From Myxococcales bacterium (GTDB lineage Bacteria; Myxococcota; Bradymonadia; REDH01), in contig JAGWVZ010000239.1 in assembly GCA_018970625.1 (NCBI GenBank), forward strand, positions 1 to 6,053: a DNA stretch of 6,053 nucleotides. Reading direction: 5' to 3'. Below, in pieces: positions 1-6,053 of this stretch. A model generated the notes under the pieces. That model was not told where the DNA came from and searched no databases. It saw only the letters and a program-made list of their open reading frames with translations. A program made the position numbers and the translations under genes. Positions within the stretch are counted from its first letter, which is position 1; the number at the start of each line of letters is the position of its first letter.

Positions 1-1
1 C

Positions 2-1630
2 GCCCTCACAAAATCAGGCATCGCGCGCACCATCCGTGACTTTGCCCGCGCCACCCGCCTCGCCAAAAAGGCCGGCTACGACGGCGTCGAAGTCATGGGC
101 AGCGAAGGCTACCTGATCAACCAGTTCATTGCGGCGCGCACCAACAGGCGCACAGACGAATGGGGTGGATCCTTCGAGAACCGCATTCGTTTTCCCATCG
201 AGGTTGTGAAGGCTTGCAGGGCTGCGGTCGGCCCCGAGTTTATTATTATTTACCGCCTGTCCATGATCGACCTCGTACAGGATGGTTCGACGTGGGACGA
301 AGTGGTGACGCTCGGTCAGCGGATTGAGGAGGCCGGCGCATCCATCATCAACACCGGGATTGGCTGGCACGAGGCACGAATTCCGACCATCGGCACCATG
401 GTGCCGCGCGCAGCATTCTCATGGGTGACCCACCGCATGAAAGGCGAAGTGAGCATTCCTCTGGTCACGAGCAACCGCATCAACATGCCCGACACAGCCG
501 AGCAGGTACTCGCGGACGGACACGCCGATATGGTGAGCATGGCGCGCCCCTTTCTGGCTGATCCGGACTGGGTCAACAAGGCGGCGCAGGATAAAGCCGA
601 CGAAATCAATACCTGCATTGCCTGCAATCAGGCTTGTCTGGACCATGTATTCCAGCGCAAGGCTGTATCCTGCCTGGTGAACCCGTATGCAGGGCGCGAG
701 ACCAAACTGCTGATGCGCGCCGCTTCGGTGCGCCGTCATGTTCTGGTCGTGGGCGCCGGACCGGCCGGTCTGGCATGCGCGGTGGAATCAGCTCGGCGTG
801 GCCACAGGGTCACCCTATTCGAGGCGGATTCGAAAATTGGTGGGCAATTCAATATGGCCAGGCGTGTTCCCGGAAAAGAGGAATTCAATGAAACACTCCG
901 CTATTTCGGAAGGCAACTGGCGCTGCAAGGCATCGATGTTCGCCTGAATACCCGCGCTACCGTAGAAAGTATTCGCGCAGAAAATCCTGACCATGTCATT
1001 CTTGCGACCGGCGTTGTTCCGCGCACCCCTTCGATTCCGGGAATCGATCATGCGTCGGTTCTCTCGTATGTGGATGTGCTTCGCAACGATGCGAAGGTCG
1101 GTAAAAAGGTCGCCATTATTGGTGCAGGTGGTATTGGATTTGATGTCGCTGAATTTCTGGTGCACGATCCGCCAAGGGCGACGAATTTTCAGGATTTTCA
1201 TGCTACCTGGGGTGTGGATACCCGGCTGGCTACCCGCGGCGGCATGGTCACGCCGGATGTTCCGCATGCAGACCGGGAGATCTGGCTCTGCCAGCGCTCC
1301 GAGACCAAAGTGGGTGCAGGGCTCGGCAAAACAACCGGGTGGATTCATCGTAGCTCACTCGCCAATCTGGGCGTGACCATGATGCCCGGCTGCAGCTACG
1401 AAAAAATCGACGATCAGGGTCTGCACCTCACCATCAACGGGCAGCAGAAGGTGCTCGACGTCGACAATATCATCATCTGTGCAGGTCAGGAGCCCCTGCG
1501 CGAGCTCTTTGGAGGCCTTACCGCCACCGGCATGTCGGTGACCCTCATTGGCGGGGCCGATGTCGCATCAGAGCTCGATGCCAAACGCGCGATTGAACAG
1601 GGGACCGAGGTGGCGCTGGCGCTGGCGTAA
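2..1630 (+). CDS. fadH: NADPH-dependent 2,4-dienoyl-CoA reductase, 5'-truncated by the window edge
   Basis: The enzyme removes the double bond of 2,4-dienoyl-CoA intermediates with NADPH during beta-oxidation of unsaturated fatty acids, in the cytoplasm, using FMN, FAD and a 4Fe-4S cluster. The frame is open from base 2, so 542 residues are visible; E. coli FadH has about 672, so roughly 130 N-terminal residues lie outside. Seen in order: the end of the FMN-binding TIM barrel with EGYLIN (Tyr at visible residue 37, equivalent to E. coli Tyr166) and GIGWHEARIPT (His at 123, equivalent to His252); the cluster ligands C-x2-C-x3-C-x11-C at 205, 208, 212 and 224; a dinucleotide fold with GAGPAG at 251-256; a second one with GAGGIG at 374-379; and the conserved tail region GADVASELDAKRAIEQG. 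All catalytic and cluster residues known from the E. coli enzyme are kept, with no frameshift. The first ATG in view (base 95) is internal. It ends 6 bp before the stop of the convergent transporter gene. Confidence 0.96.
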   Translation, partial: ALTKSGIARTIRDFARATRLAKKAGYDGVEVMGSEGYLINQFIAARTNRRTDEWGGSFENRIRFPIEVVKACRAAVGPEFIIIYRLSMIDLVQDGSTWDEVVTLGQRIEEAGASIINTGIGWHEARIPTIGTMVPRAAFSWVTHRMKGEVSIPLVTSNRINMPDTAEQVLADGHADMVSMARPFLADPDWVNKAAQDKADEINTCIACNQACLDHVFQRKAVSCLVNPYAGRETKLLMRAASVRRHVLVVGAGPAGLACAVESARRGHRVTLFEADSKIGGQFNMARRVPGKEEFNETLRYFGRQLALQGIDVRLNTRATVESIRAENPDHVILATGVVPRTPSIPGIDHASVLSYVDVLRNDAKVGKKVAIIGAGGIGFDVAEFLVHDPPRATNFQDFHATWGVDTRLATRGGMVTPDVPHADREIWLCQRSETKVGAGLGKTTGWIHRSSLANLGVTMMPGCSYEKIDDQGLHLTINGQQKVLDVDNIIICAGQEPLRELFGGLTATGMSVTLIGGADVASELDAKRAIEQGTEVALALA

Positions 1631-1636
1631 TTCGAT

Positions 1637-2578
1637 TCAGCCCAGCACCCACACCAGCGCCCCTAGGGTCACAAAGCTGAGCGGAATGCCCACAGCGACC
1701 ATCAGGCCGCAAAGGGCAGGGTCCAGCTTGTGCTCAGCTGCAATAATGCCGGCCGTAATCATGGGGGCCATGCCGGCTTCCAGCAACGTCACCTTCGGTA
1801 CCAGACCACTCAATCCGAGGCCCGTAAGCATCGCAATGCCAGCCATCAGCGCGGGCGCCACAATCAGCTTCAGTAACAGCCCCAACGAGAGGTCGGGCGC
1901 ACGGGCCTTCACCTCACCCAGACGCAGCTGAAATCCAACCGAAAAAAGCGCCAATGGAGCGAGCGTGGACGCCAGCGTTTGAAATACACTACGAGAAGCT
2001 TCTGAAATCGAGGCAGGAACTGAAAAGGGCAATAACTCCGGTGTTACCAGCGCCCTGCCAAGCGTGGCGGCAATACAAAGGGCAATAAATGGAGGAAACG
2101 TCACCACTCGTTGCACAATCATGCGAATCGAGGGCTCACCCGCCGACATGCGGGCTGCGGTTATCAGTCCGAGTGTGGAAAGTGTCAGAAAAGAACCCAA
2201 CTGGTCGGCGACGAGTGCAATCGGTACGCCGTCTGCGCCATAAAAGGCCTGTGTCATGGGCAGGCCCACAAAACTGGTATTGCCCAGACCGGCCGTCAGC
2301 ATCAGGCAGCCGGTGGTTGCGTTGTCCCAGCGCATGACCTTGCGTAATGACAGCACCATTCCGGAAATGGTCAGAAAGACAATCCACGGCATGAGTGCCG
2401 GGAACGCCAGCTCGGCCCGAAACTGCATGCCGGGTACATGCATAAAAACAACCGCAGGCAATGCGACGTGCACAATCCATGAATTGATGACCGGTGGAGC
2501 ATTGTCCGGCATGCGTCGTGTCAGGCGCAGAACAATGCCAAGCACAAAGCACAGAATCAGAAGGACGAGATTATTCAC
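1637..2578 (-). CDS. AEC-family (auxin efflux carrier type) transporter
   Basis: This is an inner-membrane permease of the AEC family, whose bacterial members move small organic anions such as malate or malonate; the substrate cannot be read from the sequence. The chosen start is the GTG at 2578-2576, giving 313 residues, the usual family length, with the first membrane helix beginning at residue 3. About ten hydrophobic segments are seen (roughly 3-20, 30-48, 61-78, 91-110, 118-142, 158-175, 203-218, 231-255, 266-282, 288-311). Family-like motifs are GNTSFVGLP at 99-107 in the middle and GMAPMITAGIIA at 269-280 plus VGIPLSF at 296-302 near the end. The open frame extends upstream to 2722, but those 48 residues are rich in Cys, Pro and Arg and do not look like transporter sequence. 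No good Shine-Dalgarno precedes the GTG, so the start is likely but not certain. The gene converges on fadH and diverges from the gene at 2875. Confidence 0.88.
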   Translation of the reverse strand: MNNLVLLILCFVLGIVLRLTRRMPDNAPPVINSWIVHVALPAVVFMHVPGMQFRAELAFPALMPWIVFLTISGMVLSLRKVMRWDNATTGCLMLTAGLGNTSFVGLPMTQAFYGADGVPIALVADQLGSFLTLSTLGLITAARMSAGEPSIRMIVQRVVTFPPFIALCIAATLGRALVTPELLPFSVPASISEASRSVFQTLASTLAPLALFSVGFQLRLGEVKARAPDLSLGLLLKLIVAPALMAGIAMLTGLGLSGLVPKVTLLEAGMAPMITAGIIAAEHKLDPALCGLMVAVGIPLSFVTLGALVWVLG

Positions 2579-2682
2579 GGGCGATATCGACTCAGGGACG
2601 GGTGGTCGGCAGGTTAGCGTGGTAGCGTTGCCGCATCGGGTACGCAAGCAACCCGCGAGCCCGTACGCACGTATCGCGCCCG

Positions 2683-2694
2683 GCTCGATCGAGC
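2683..2694. promoter_or_regulatory. 12-bp perfect palindrome, possible operator
   Basis: GCTCGATCGAGC is a perfect palindrome midway between the two divergent genes, about 105 bp upstream of the transporter start and 180 bp upstream of the other. A symmetric site in a divergent promoter region is a common form of repressor or activator operator. No regulator gene is visible in the window and no second copy was noticed, so this is a candidate only. Confidence 0.2.
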
Positions 2695-2829
2695 ATGAAT
2701 CATGACAGCCAGGCCTTCGCACAGGGGCGTCCCACGTCCCGTTTTATCGGCGCGCCTTGTGCGGCATGTCAAAATCGACCGCACCAGCGTCGAATCTACG
2801 CAACATCTGGCGTGATGCGACGACATACC

Positions 2830-2865
2830 GGGGGATGCAATCATCGTTTTCTTTTTCATTCCCCC
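2830..2865 (+). promoter_or_regulatory. Possible 5' leader hairpin upstream of the gene at 2875
   Basis: GGGGGA at 2830-2835 can pair with TCCCCC at 2860-2865, and with one bulged base the stem extends by TG (2836-2837) with CA (2857-2858). The loop is about 20 nt and T-rich. The 3' arm ends 9 bases before the ATG at 2875, a gene without an evident Shine-Dalgarno, so a folded leader could influence translation. Whether the transcript starts upstream of 2830 is unknown. Confidence 0.2.
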
Positions 2866-2874
2866 TGAGTCGCC

Positions 2875-3981
2875 ATGCAGTACACGCCGTTTCGCCTGGA
2901 TGATATCGCCCGCGATATCTTTCACTTTGCTCCGGAAGCATTCTTTGAACTGTACGCTCCTGTGGAATCTCCGTGTGCGGCGACCTGGCACGAGTGGTGG
3001 CCGGATGCGCATCAGCCGTGGAGTGGCATGACGGTGCGCACAGCGATTCGGCGGCTGGATACACAACTGTCGCCACAACGCTGGTTGCCTGACGCGTGCT
3101 ACACGAGTGTGGCCGTCAATACCCACGAGCTGTGGGCGTGCGAGCTTCAGTCTGTCGCGCGGCATCATCCGCGAGCACGGGCGAGCACCTGCCTGGCGAA
3201 GCTTTTGCGGCAGGCCTTCCCGGAGCTTCCTGAGGGCGGCATCGAAGCACGTGCCCTCGAGGTGCGCACTGTGCAGTCACCCCGTATCACCAGGCCGCTG
3301 CCGCAATCGAAAGCCGTACTTCGGCTTCAACGCGCTGTTGCGCCGTCTGCTGCTGTGCAATCCACTCGCGACCGGGAAGGGCTCTGCCGCTTTGAGCCCA
3401 GCGACGCGCTCTGCACCCTCGATCCGCTGGATCGCCGATTCTCGCACCCACGTTACTGGCCGTTTGTCTGCCTTTCGCAGCGGGTAACCGCCGACCACCT
3501 GTCGTTGCGGCTTGCCCGTCTGGTTGAGCTCGAGAAAACATGCTCGATTTCTTTTACTGAAGTTCGCCTGTTGCTCGGCTGTGTGGGCCGAGTTAGATTC
3601 CCGAAAGACTCTCGCTTTGCGAGCGCTATGGAGCACACCATGAATGAATCGGCCGCACTCAGCGCCCTTGATTTCGGGCACATGACCGAAGAGGAGCGTC
3701 ACCGCATTTTGCTCGACGCCAACGAACGCCAGACACGACTCTACGAAGAGCGCCTGAAGGAAGCGGAGCGCAAAGGGCTTGAAGAAGGTGAGCGCCGGGG
3801 GCTTGTGGACGGTGAGCGCCGGGGGCTTGAGGAAGGTGAGCGCCGAGGGCTGCTTGCTGCGGCGCGTGCTGTATTGTCCTTGCACCGTTCTGCCAGCGAG
3901 GTGGATTCGGCCATTTCTGCGCTGGAGCAATGCACCGGCAACGATGAGATCAAAGTCGCCCTGACCAGTCTGTTGCGCTGA
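2875..3981 (+). CDS. Rpn-like (PD-(D/E)XK-type) putative nuclease with C-terminal charged repeats
   Basis: The 368-residue protein has no signal peptide or membrane segment. Its N-terminal half contains LPDACYTSVAV followed by THELWACELQS: Asp73, Glu90 and Gln92 fit the D...ExQ core of the Rpn/YhgA-like (PD-(D/E)XK) nuclease group, whose members cut DNA, promote recombination and are often labelled transposases. Residues 275-296 are charged and helical (EEERHRILLDANERQ), followed by four 8-residue repeats of type GERRGLEE at 297-328 and an alanine-rich helical tail. C-terminal runs of this GxExG-type repeat are typical of Rpn-family proteins. The ATG at 2875 is the first Met of the frame and is followed at once by likely domain sequence; there is no clear Shine-Dalgarno. 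The middle (residues about 100-250) is rich in Arg and Cys and less family-like, so local sequence damage is possible. It stands alone, divergent from the transporter and convergent with the helicase. The reading frame is fairly secure; the family assignment is moderate and the activity unproven. Confidence 0.68.
   Translation: MQYTPFRLDDIARDIFHFAPEAFFELYAPVESPCAATWHEWWPDAHQPWSGMTVRTAIRRLDTQLSPQRWLPDACYTSVAVNTHELWACELQSVARHHPRARASTCLAKLLRQAFPELPEGGIEARALEVRTVQSPRITRPLPQSKAVLRLQRAVAPSAAVQSTRDREGLCRFEPSDALCTLDPLDRRFSHPRYWPFVCLSQRVTADHLSLRLARLVELEKTCSISFTEVRLLLGCVGRVRFPKDSRFASAMEHTMNESAALSALDFGHMTEEERHRILLDANERQTRLYEERLKEAERKGLEEGERRGLVDGERRGLEEGERRGLLAAARAVLSLHRSASEVDSAISALEQCTGNDEIKVALTSLLR
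3763..3858 (+). repeat. 24-bp tandem repeat, about four in-frame units
   Basis: Units are 3763-3786, 3787-3810, 3811-3834 and 3835-3858. The second and third differ only in their last few bases; the first is more diverged and the fourth departs in its final third. They translate to AERKGLEE, GERRGLVD, GERRGLEE and GERRGLLA (residues 297-328 of the gene at 2875). Because the unit length is a multiple of three, changes in copy number would lengthen or shorten the charged helix without breaking the frame. Confidence 0.9.
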
Positions 3982-4055
3982 GGTCGGGTAGTTGGGAATC
4001 TCGGGCGCGCGGCCAGATGCAGATGGGTCAGGGTTCTGATCTGTAGGAATATCCC
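3982..4055. other. Intergenic gap between convergent genes
   Basis: These 74 bases separate the stop codons of the Rpn-like gene and the helicase. A bulged 4+4 bp hairpin can be drawn at 4020-4043, but no T-tract follows on either strand, so I do not call a terminator. Nothing else is recognisable. Confidence 0.5.
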
Positions 4056-6053
4056 TTACTCACCGCGTGCCGCGCGCTGCAAACGCTCCAGTACCAGCGC
4101 GCAGTTCTGGTGCCATTCGCGCGCGGTCACACGGACGTGTTGCCAGCCTCGAGCGGACAGAACGCCCGGTACGTGCACCCAGCGTTCGTGTGCGCCATGC
4201 TCCTGATGTCCTTCGTCGCAGAGCACCGCCACACCATAGTGACCTGACTTGCCCGGTTGACCCATCGCCAGAGGAATCCGGAATTCCGATGTCCCCAGAT
4301 CGGTGTCGCACTGCAGCCCGGCTGCCCGCAGAGCATCGGCGATCTGTACCGCCAGCGGCACACGATGGCGAGCAAATCGCCCTTCACTCGCCACGTTGCG
4401 GGAAATCGGTGCTCGCGACGAGCGGACCAGTTCCAGTGTTCGTTCGGCCTGCGACTGTCGACCGTGCGCGACGTGATGGGTGAAATCCAGAAACGCCCTG
4501 AAGAGACGCGGCCCGTCATTCGTCGCCGTCGAGGTGCTCAGCTGGCTCGGTTCGAATGACGCGACAATGACCGTCTCGCGTCGCGCGCGAGAGACCGCGA
4601 CGTTGAGACGCCGCTCGCCACCGCGCTGTCCCAGCGGCCCAAAACGAGCCGGCACATAGACCTCGGTGCCGCCGACGGAGCCCTTCTTGCGCCGCTCTAC
4701 TGGCGCGTGGCCGAGCGAGAACACGATCACATCACGCTCGTCGCCCTGTACCGCCTCGATATTTTTCACAAAAGGGCGCTCATCAAGACGCTCACTTGCG
4801 ATCGCCGCGTCGTATCGCTGTCCGAAATCCGGATCGGACTGCCGGCGCGCCTCAATCTCGTCGTACACGACCTTTCGTTGCTGAATATTGAACGTGACCA
4901 CGCCAACACTGGGTACCTTTTCGCGGCGTAACAACTCTGCCATCTGATCGACCACGACACGCGCCTCGGTGGCATTGGCGCCATTCGCATAGGATCCGTC
5001 TGGAACGTTTACCCAACGAATGGCCGTAGAAACCGAACGCGCCACCGTCGCTGGAATTGTGCGTAAATCTCCGCCGTACATGGAGTGATTCGAGAATGCG
5101 ATGAGCTCTTCATAAAGACACCGATAATGCCACTTCAGACCGGTGCGCGGCACGCGCCCACGCGCAAGCACCAGCAATGATTCTGCGTCCAGCACGTCGG
5201 TGGCCTGACCGTCCTCATCGACGAGGACTTCCTCTTCGTCGCCACCCGTGGACTCAAAAAATGACGTAGGCGGCATCTGCTGCTCGTCGCCTGCCACCAC
5301 CACCCGCCTGCCTCGCAGCATCACCGGTAACCCGTTCTGCACCGTACATTGCGATGCCTCGTCCATAATAATCAGGTCAAACAGAGGCTCGCGCGGAAAT
5401 AACACCGCCAGTGTTTCGGGCGACAATAACCACACCGGCAACGCGTCCAGCAGTCCTGATGTGGCATATTGCCGCATAAAGGAACGGAGGGTCGGAATAT
5501 TGCGCTGCTTTCGAGCATCTTTCAGCATATTCTCGCGCGCGGCCTGCACCGGCGTGCGACGAGCGCGATATTCTGCACCCGGCTCTGTCAGCAATTCATT
5601 CTGGTCTCTCAATTGCAAAATGCGGTCGACCTCAGCCGTCGCCAGTTGCCGATGTTTCTGCTGAAGCGCCTGTTCAGCGGTGACCTCGTCTCCAAACGCG
5701 GTGGGCCTGTCAGCCTGCGCCACATCGCTCTGCTCCTGCTCGACTCTTTGTATCCAGGCCTCGGCCCACGTCCGAACCAGAACATCGGTCCACTTTCCCG
5801 GCGCGGGTGATACGGCGCTGTCAACGAGCGACAAAAGAAGCGCGGTTGCACCCGCCAGCGAGCCTTCGAGCTCGCGTACGCGTCGCGCCATCTCAGACAC
5901 CCGCGCCTGATCGCGCTGCCACGCTGCGTGCAGCTGTTGCGCCGTCGTCGAGGTCGGTGACGACGACAACCACGGCAGGTGTACCTGCACCCGCACCGCC
6001 TGCATGGCCAACGCCTGCCGCGCCTGCCACCAGCCCAGCAAGGTGTTCAGGCG
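4056..6053 (-). CDS. Superfamily 1 DNA helicase (AAA_11/AAA_12 type) with degenerate nuclease-like C-terminus, 5'-truncated by the window edge
   Basis: The C-terminal 665 residues of a large ATP-dependent helicase are visible; the frame runs off the right edge and the Walker A motif lies outside, so the TTG at 6041 is not the start. Seen in order, with residue 1 at base 6053: charged helical, probably coiled-coil stretches at about 38-66 and 125-185; motif II FDLIIMDEASQ ending at 235; motif III VVVAGDEQQMPPTSFF at 251-266; an acidic insert (GGDEEEVLVDEDG); WHYRCLYEELIAFSN at 308-322 (motif IV region); EAVQGDERDVIVFSLGH at 433-449 (motif V region); and RRLNVAVSRARRETVIVAS at 481-499 (motif VI). 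Residues about 565-655 resemble the Vsr-like/MTES_1575 endonuclease domain often fused to such helicases, but the expected RIDLAV reads RIPLAM and the expected IECDG reads VLCDEG, so two acidic metal-binding positions are missing. Helicases of this build, some with an N-terminal DUF4011 domain, occur in anti-phage neighbourhoods; the N-terminus cannot be checked here. It converges with the Rpn-like gene, 74 bp apart. Confidence 0.92.
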   Translation of the reverse strand, partial: RLNTLLGWWQARQALAMQAVRVQVHLPWLSSSPTSTTAQQLHAAWQRDQARVSEMARRVRELEGSLAGATALLLSLVDSAVSPAPGKWTDVLVRTWAEAWIQRVEQEQSDVAQADRPTAFGDEVTAEQALQQKHRQLATAEVDRILQLRDQNELLTEPGAEYRARRTPVQAARENMLKDARKQRNIPTLRSFMRQYATSGLLDALPVWLLSPETLAVLFPREPLFDLIIMDEASQCTVQNGLPVMLRGRRVVVAGDEQQMPPTSFFESTGGDEEEVLVDEDGQATDVLDAESLLVLARGRVPRTGLKWHYRCLYEELIAFSNHSMYGGDLRTIPATVARSVSTAIRWVNVPDGSYANGANATEARVVVDQMAELLRREKVPSVGVVTFNIQQRKVVYDEIEARRQSDPDFGQRYDAAIASERLDERPFVKNIEAVQGDERDVIVFSLGHAPVERRKKGSVGGTEVYVPARFGPLGQRGGERRLNVAVSRARRETVIVASFEPSQLSTSTATNDGPRLFRAFLDFTHHVAHGRQSQAERTLELVRSSRAPISRNVASEGRFARHRVPLAVQIADALRAAGLQCDTDLGTSEFRIPLAMGQPGKSGHYGVAVLCDEGHQEHGAHERWVHVPGVLSARGWQHVRVTAREWHQNCALVLERLQRAARGE

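Larger units (their letters stand above)
2579..2874. promoter_or_regulatory. Divergent intergenic region between transporter and Rpn-like gene
   Basis: These 296 bases separate two divergently transcribed genes and should carry both promoters. I see no convincing pair of -35 and -10 boxes on either strand and no RNA gene. Visible structure consists of a 12-bp palindrome at 2683-2694, a T-rich stretch at 2845-2860 flanked by a short inverted repeat, and the 10-bp block CCCTGAGTCG that lies just upstream of both start codons in opposite orientation. Open frames crossing the region on either strand give Arg/Cys/His-rich translations typical of chance reading of GC-rich DNA. The regulatory role is inferred from gene orientation only. 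Confidence 0.5.

Noticed and set aside
95..97. ATG at 95 as the start of fadH
   Set aside because: The frame is open to base 2 and the upstream residues (ARATRLAKKAGYDGVEV) continue the FadH family sequence; this Met is internal and aligns just before the catalytic Tyr.
815..1348. 177-residue minus-strand open frame within fadH
   Set aside because: Lies wholly opposite well-conserved fadH codons; shadow of the coding strand.
2579..2722. N-terminal extension of the transporter to 2722
   Set aside because: The extra 48 residues are Cys/Pro/Arg-rich, unlike the family, and would place a long polar tail before the first membrane helix; GTG at 2578 gives the standard length.
2614..3168. 184-residue minus-strand open frame across the intergenic region
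   Set aside because: Arg/Cys/His-rich chance translation overlapping the N-terminus of the Rpn-like gene; no motif or ribosome binding site.
3763..3858. CRISPR-like or mobile-element repeat
   Set aside because: The units are contiguous without spacers, in frame, and encode a charged helix repeat, so they are a coding tandem repeat.
3277..3930. 217-residue minus-strand open frame opposite the Rpn-like gene
   Set aside because: Its repetitive PPALTxxKP segment is simply the antisense of the 24-bp repeat, and the rest has no family-like features.
4020..4043. Hairpin between the convergent Rpn-like and helicase genes as a terminator
   Set aside because: Only two 4-bp stems with a bulge (CAGA/TCTG and TCAG/CTGA) and no T-tract on either side.
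6039..6041. TTG at 6041 as the start of the helicase
   Set aside because: The frame remains open to the window edge and the protein from here lacks Walker A, so the gene must begin outside.

Overview
The window looks like a bacterial chromosome segment, GC-rich and probably from a gammaproteobacterium. The main support is its first gene, a FadH-type 2,4-dienoyl-CoA reductase that matches the remembered E. coli enzyme motif for motif with no insertion or deletion from the first visible residue through the iron-sulfur cluster. No rRNA, tRNA, CRISPR array, insertion sequence or phage integrase is visible.

Layout, left to right. (1) 2-1630, plus: fadH, cut at its 5' end by the window edge, an enzyme for beta-oxidation of unsaturated fatty acids. 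(2) 1637-2578, minus: an AEC-family (auxin efflux carrier type) membrane transporter, convergent with fadH and separated from it by only 6 bp. (3) 2579-2874: a non-coding region holding the divergent upstream sequences of the transporter and the next gene. It contains a 12-bp perfect palindrome, a possible leader hairpin, and a 10-bp block present near both starts in opposite orientation. (4) 2875-3981, plus: an uncharacterised protein with a D...ExQ signature suggestive of the Rpn/PD-(D/E)XK nuclease group and a C-terminal four-copy charged heptad-like repeat encoded by 24-bp DNA tandem units. (5) 4056-6053, minus: the C-terminal 665 residues of a large superfamily 1 DNA helicase, cut at its 5' end by the right edge. 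It ends in a domain that resembles the small endonuclease domain (Vsr-like/MTES_1575-like) usual in such proteins, but with the two expected acidic catalytic positions replaced.

The left half (fadH, transporter) reads as ordinary metabolism. The right half (Rpn-like protein, large helicase with a nuclease-like tail) reads as accessory DNA-processing content of the kind found in phage-defence neighbourhoods. The two right-hand genes converge, so they are not one operon, and a joint function is only a hypothesis. The most interesting points are the apparently inactivated nuclease tail of the helicase and the repeat-bearing Rpn-like gene.
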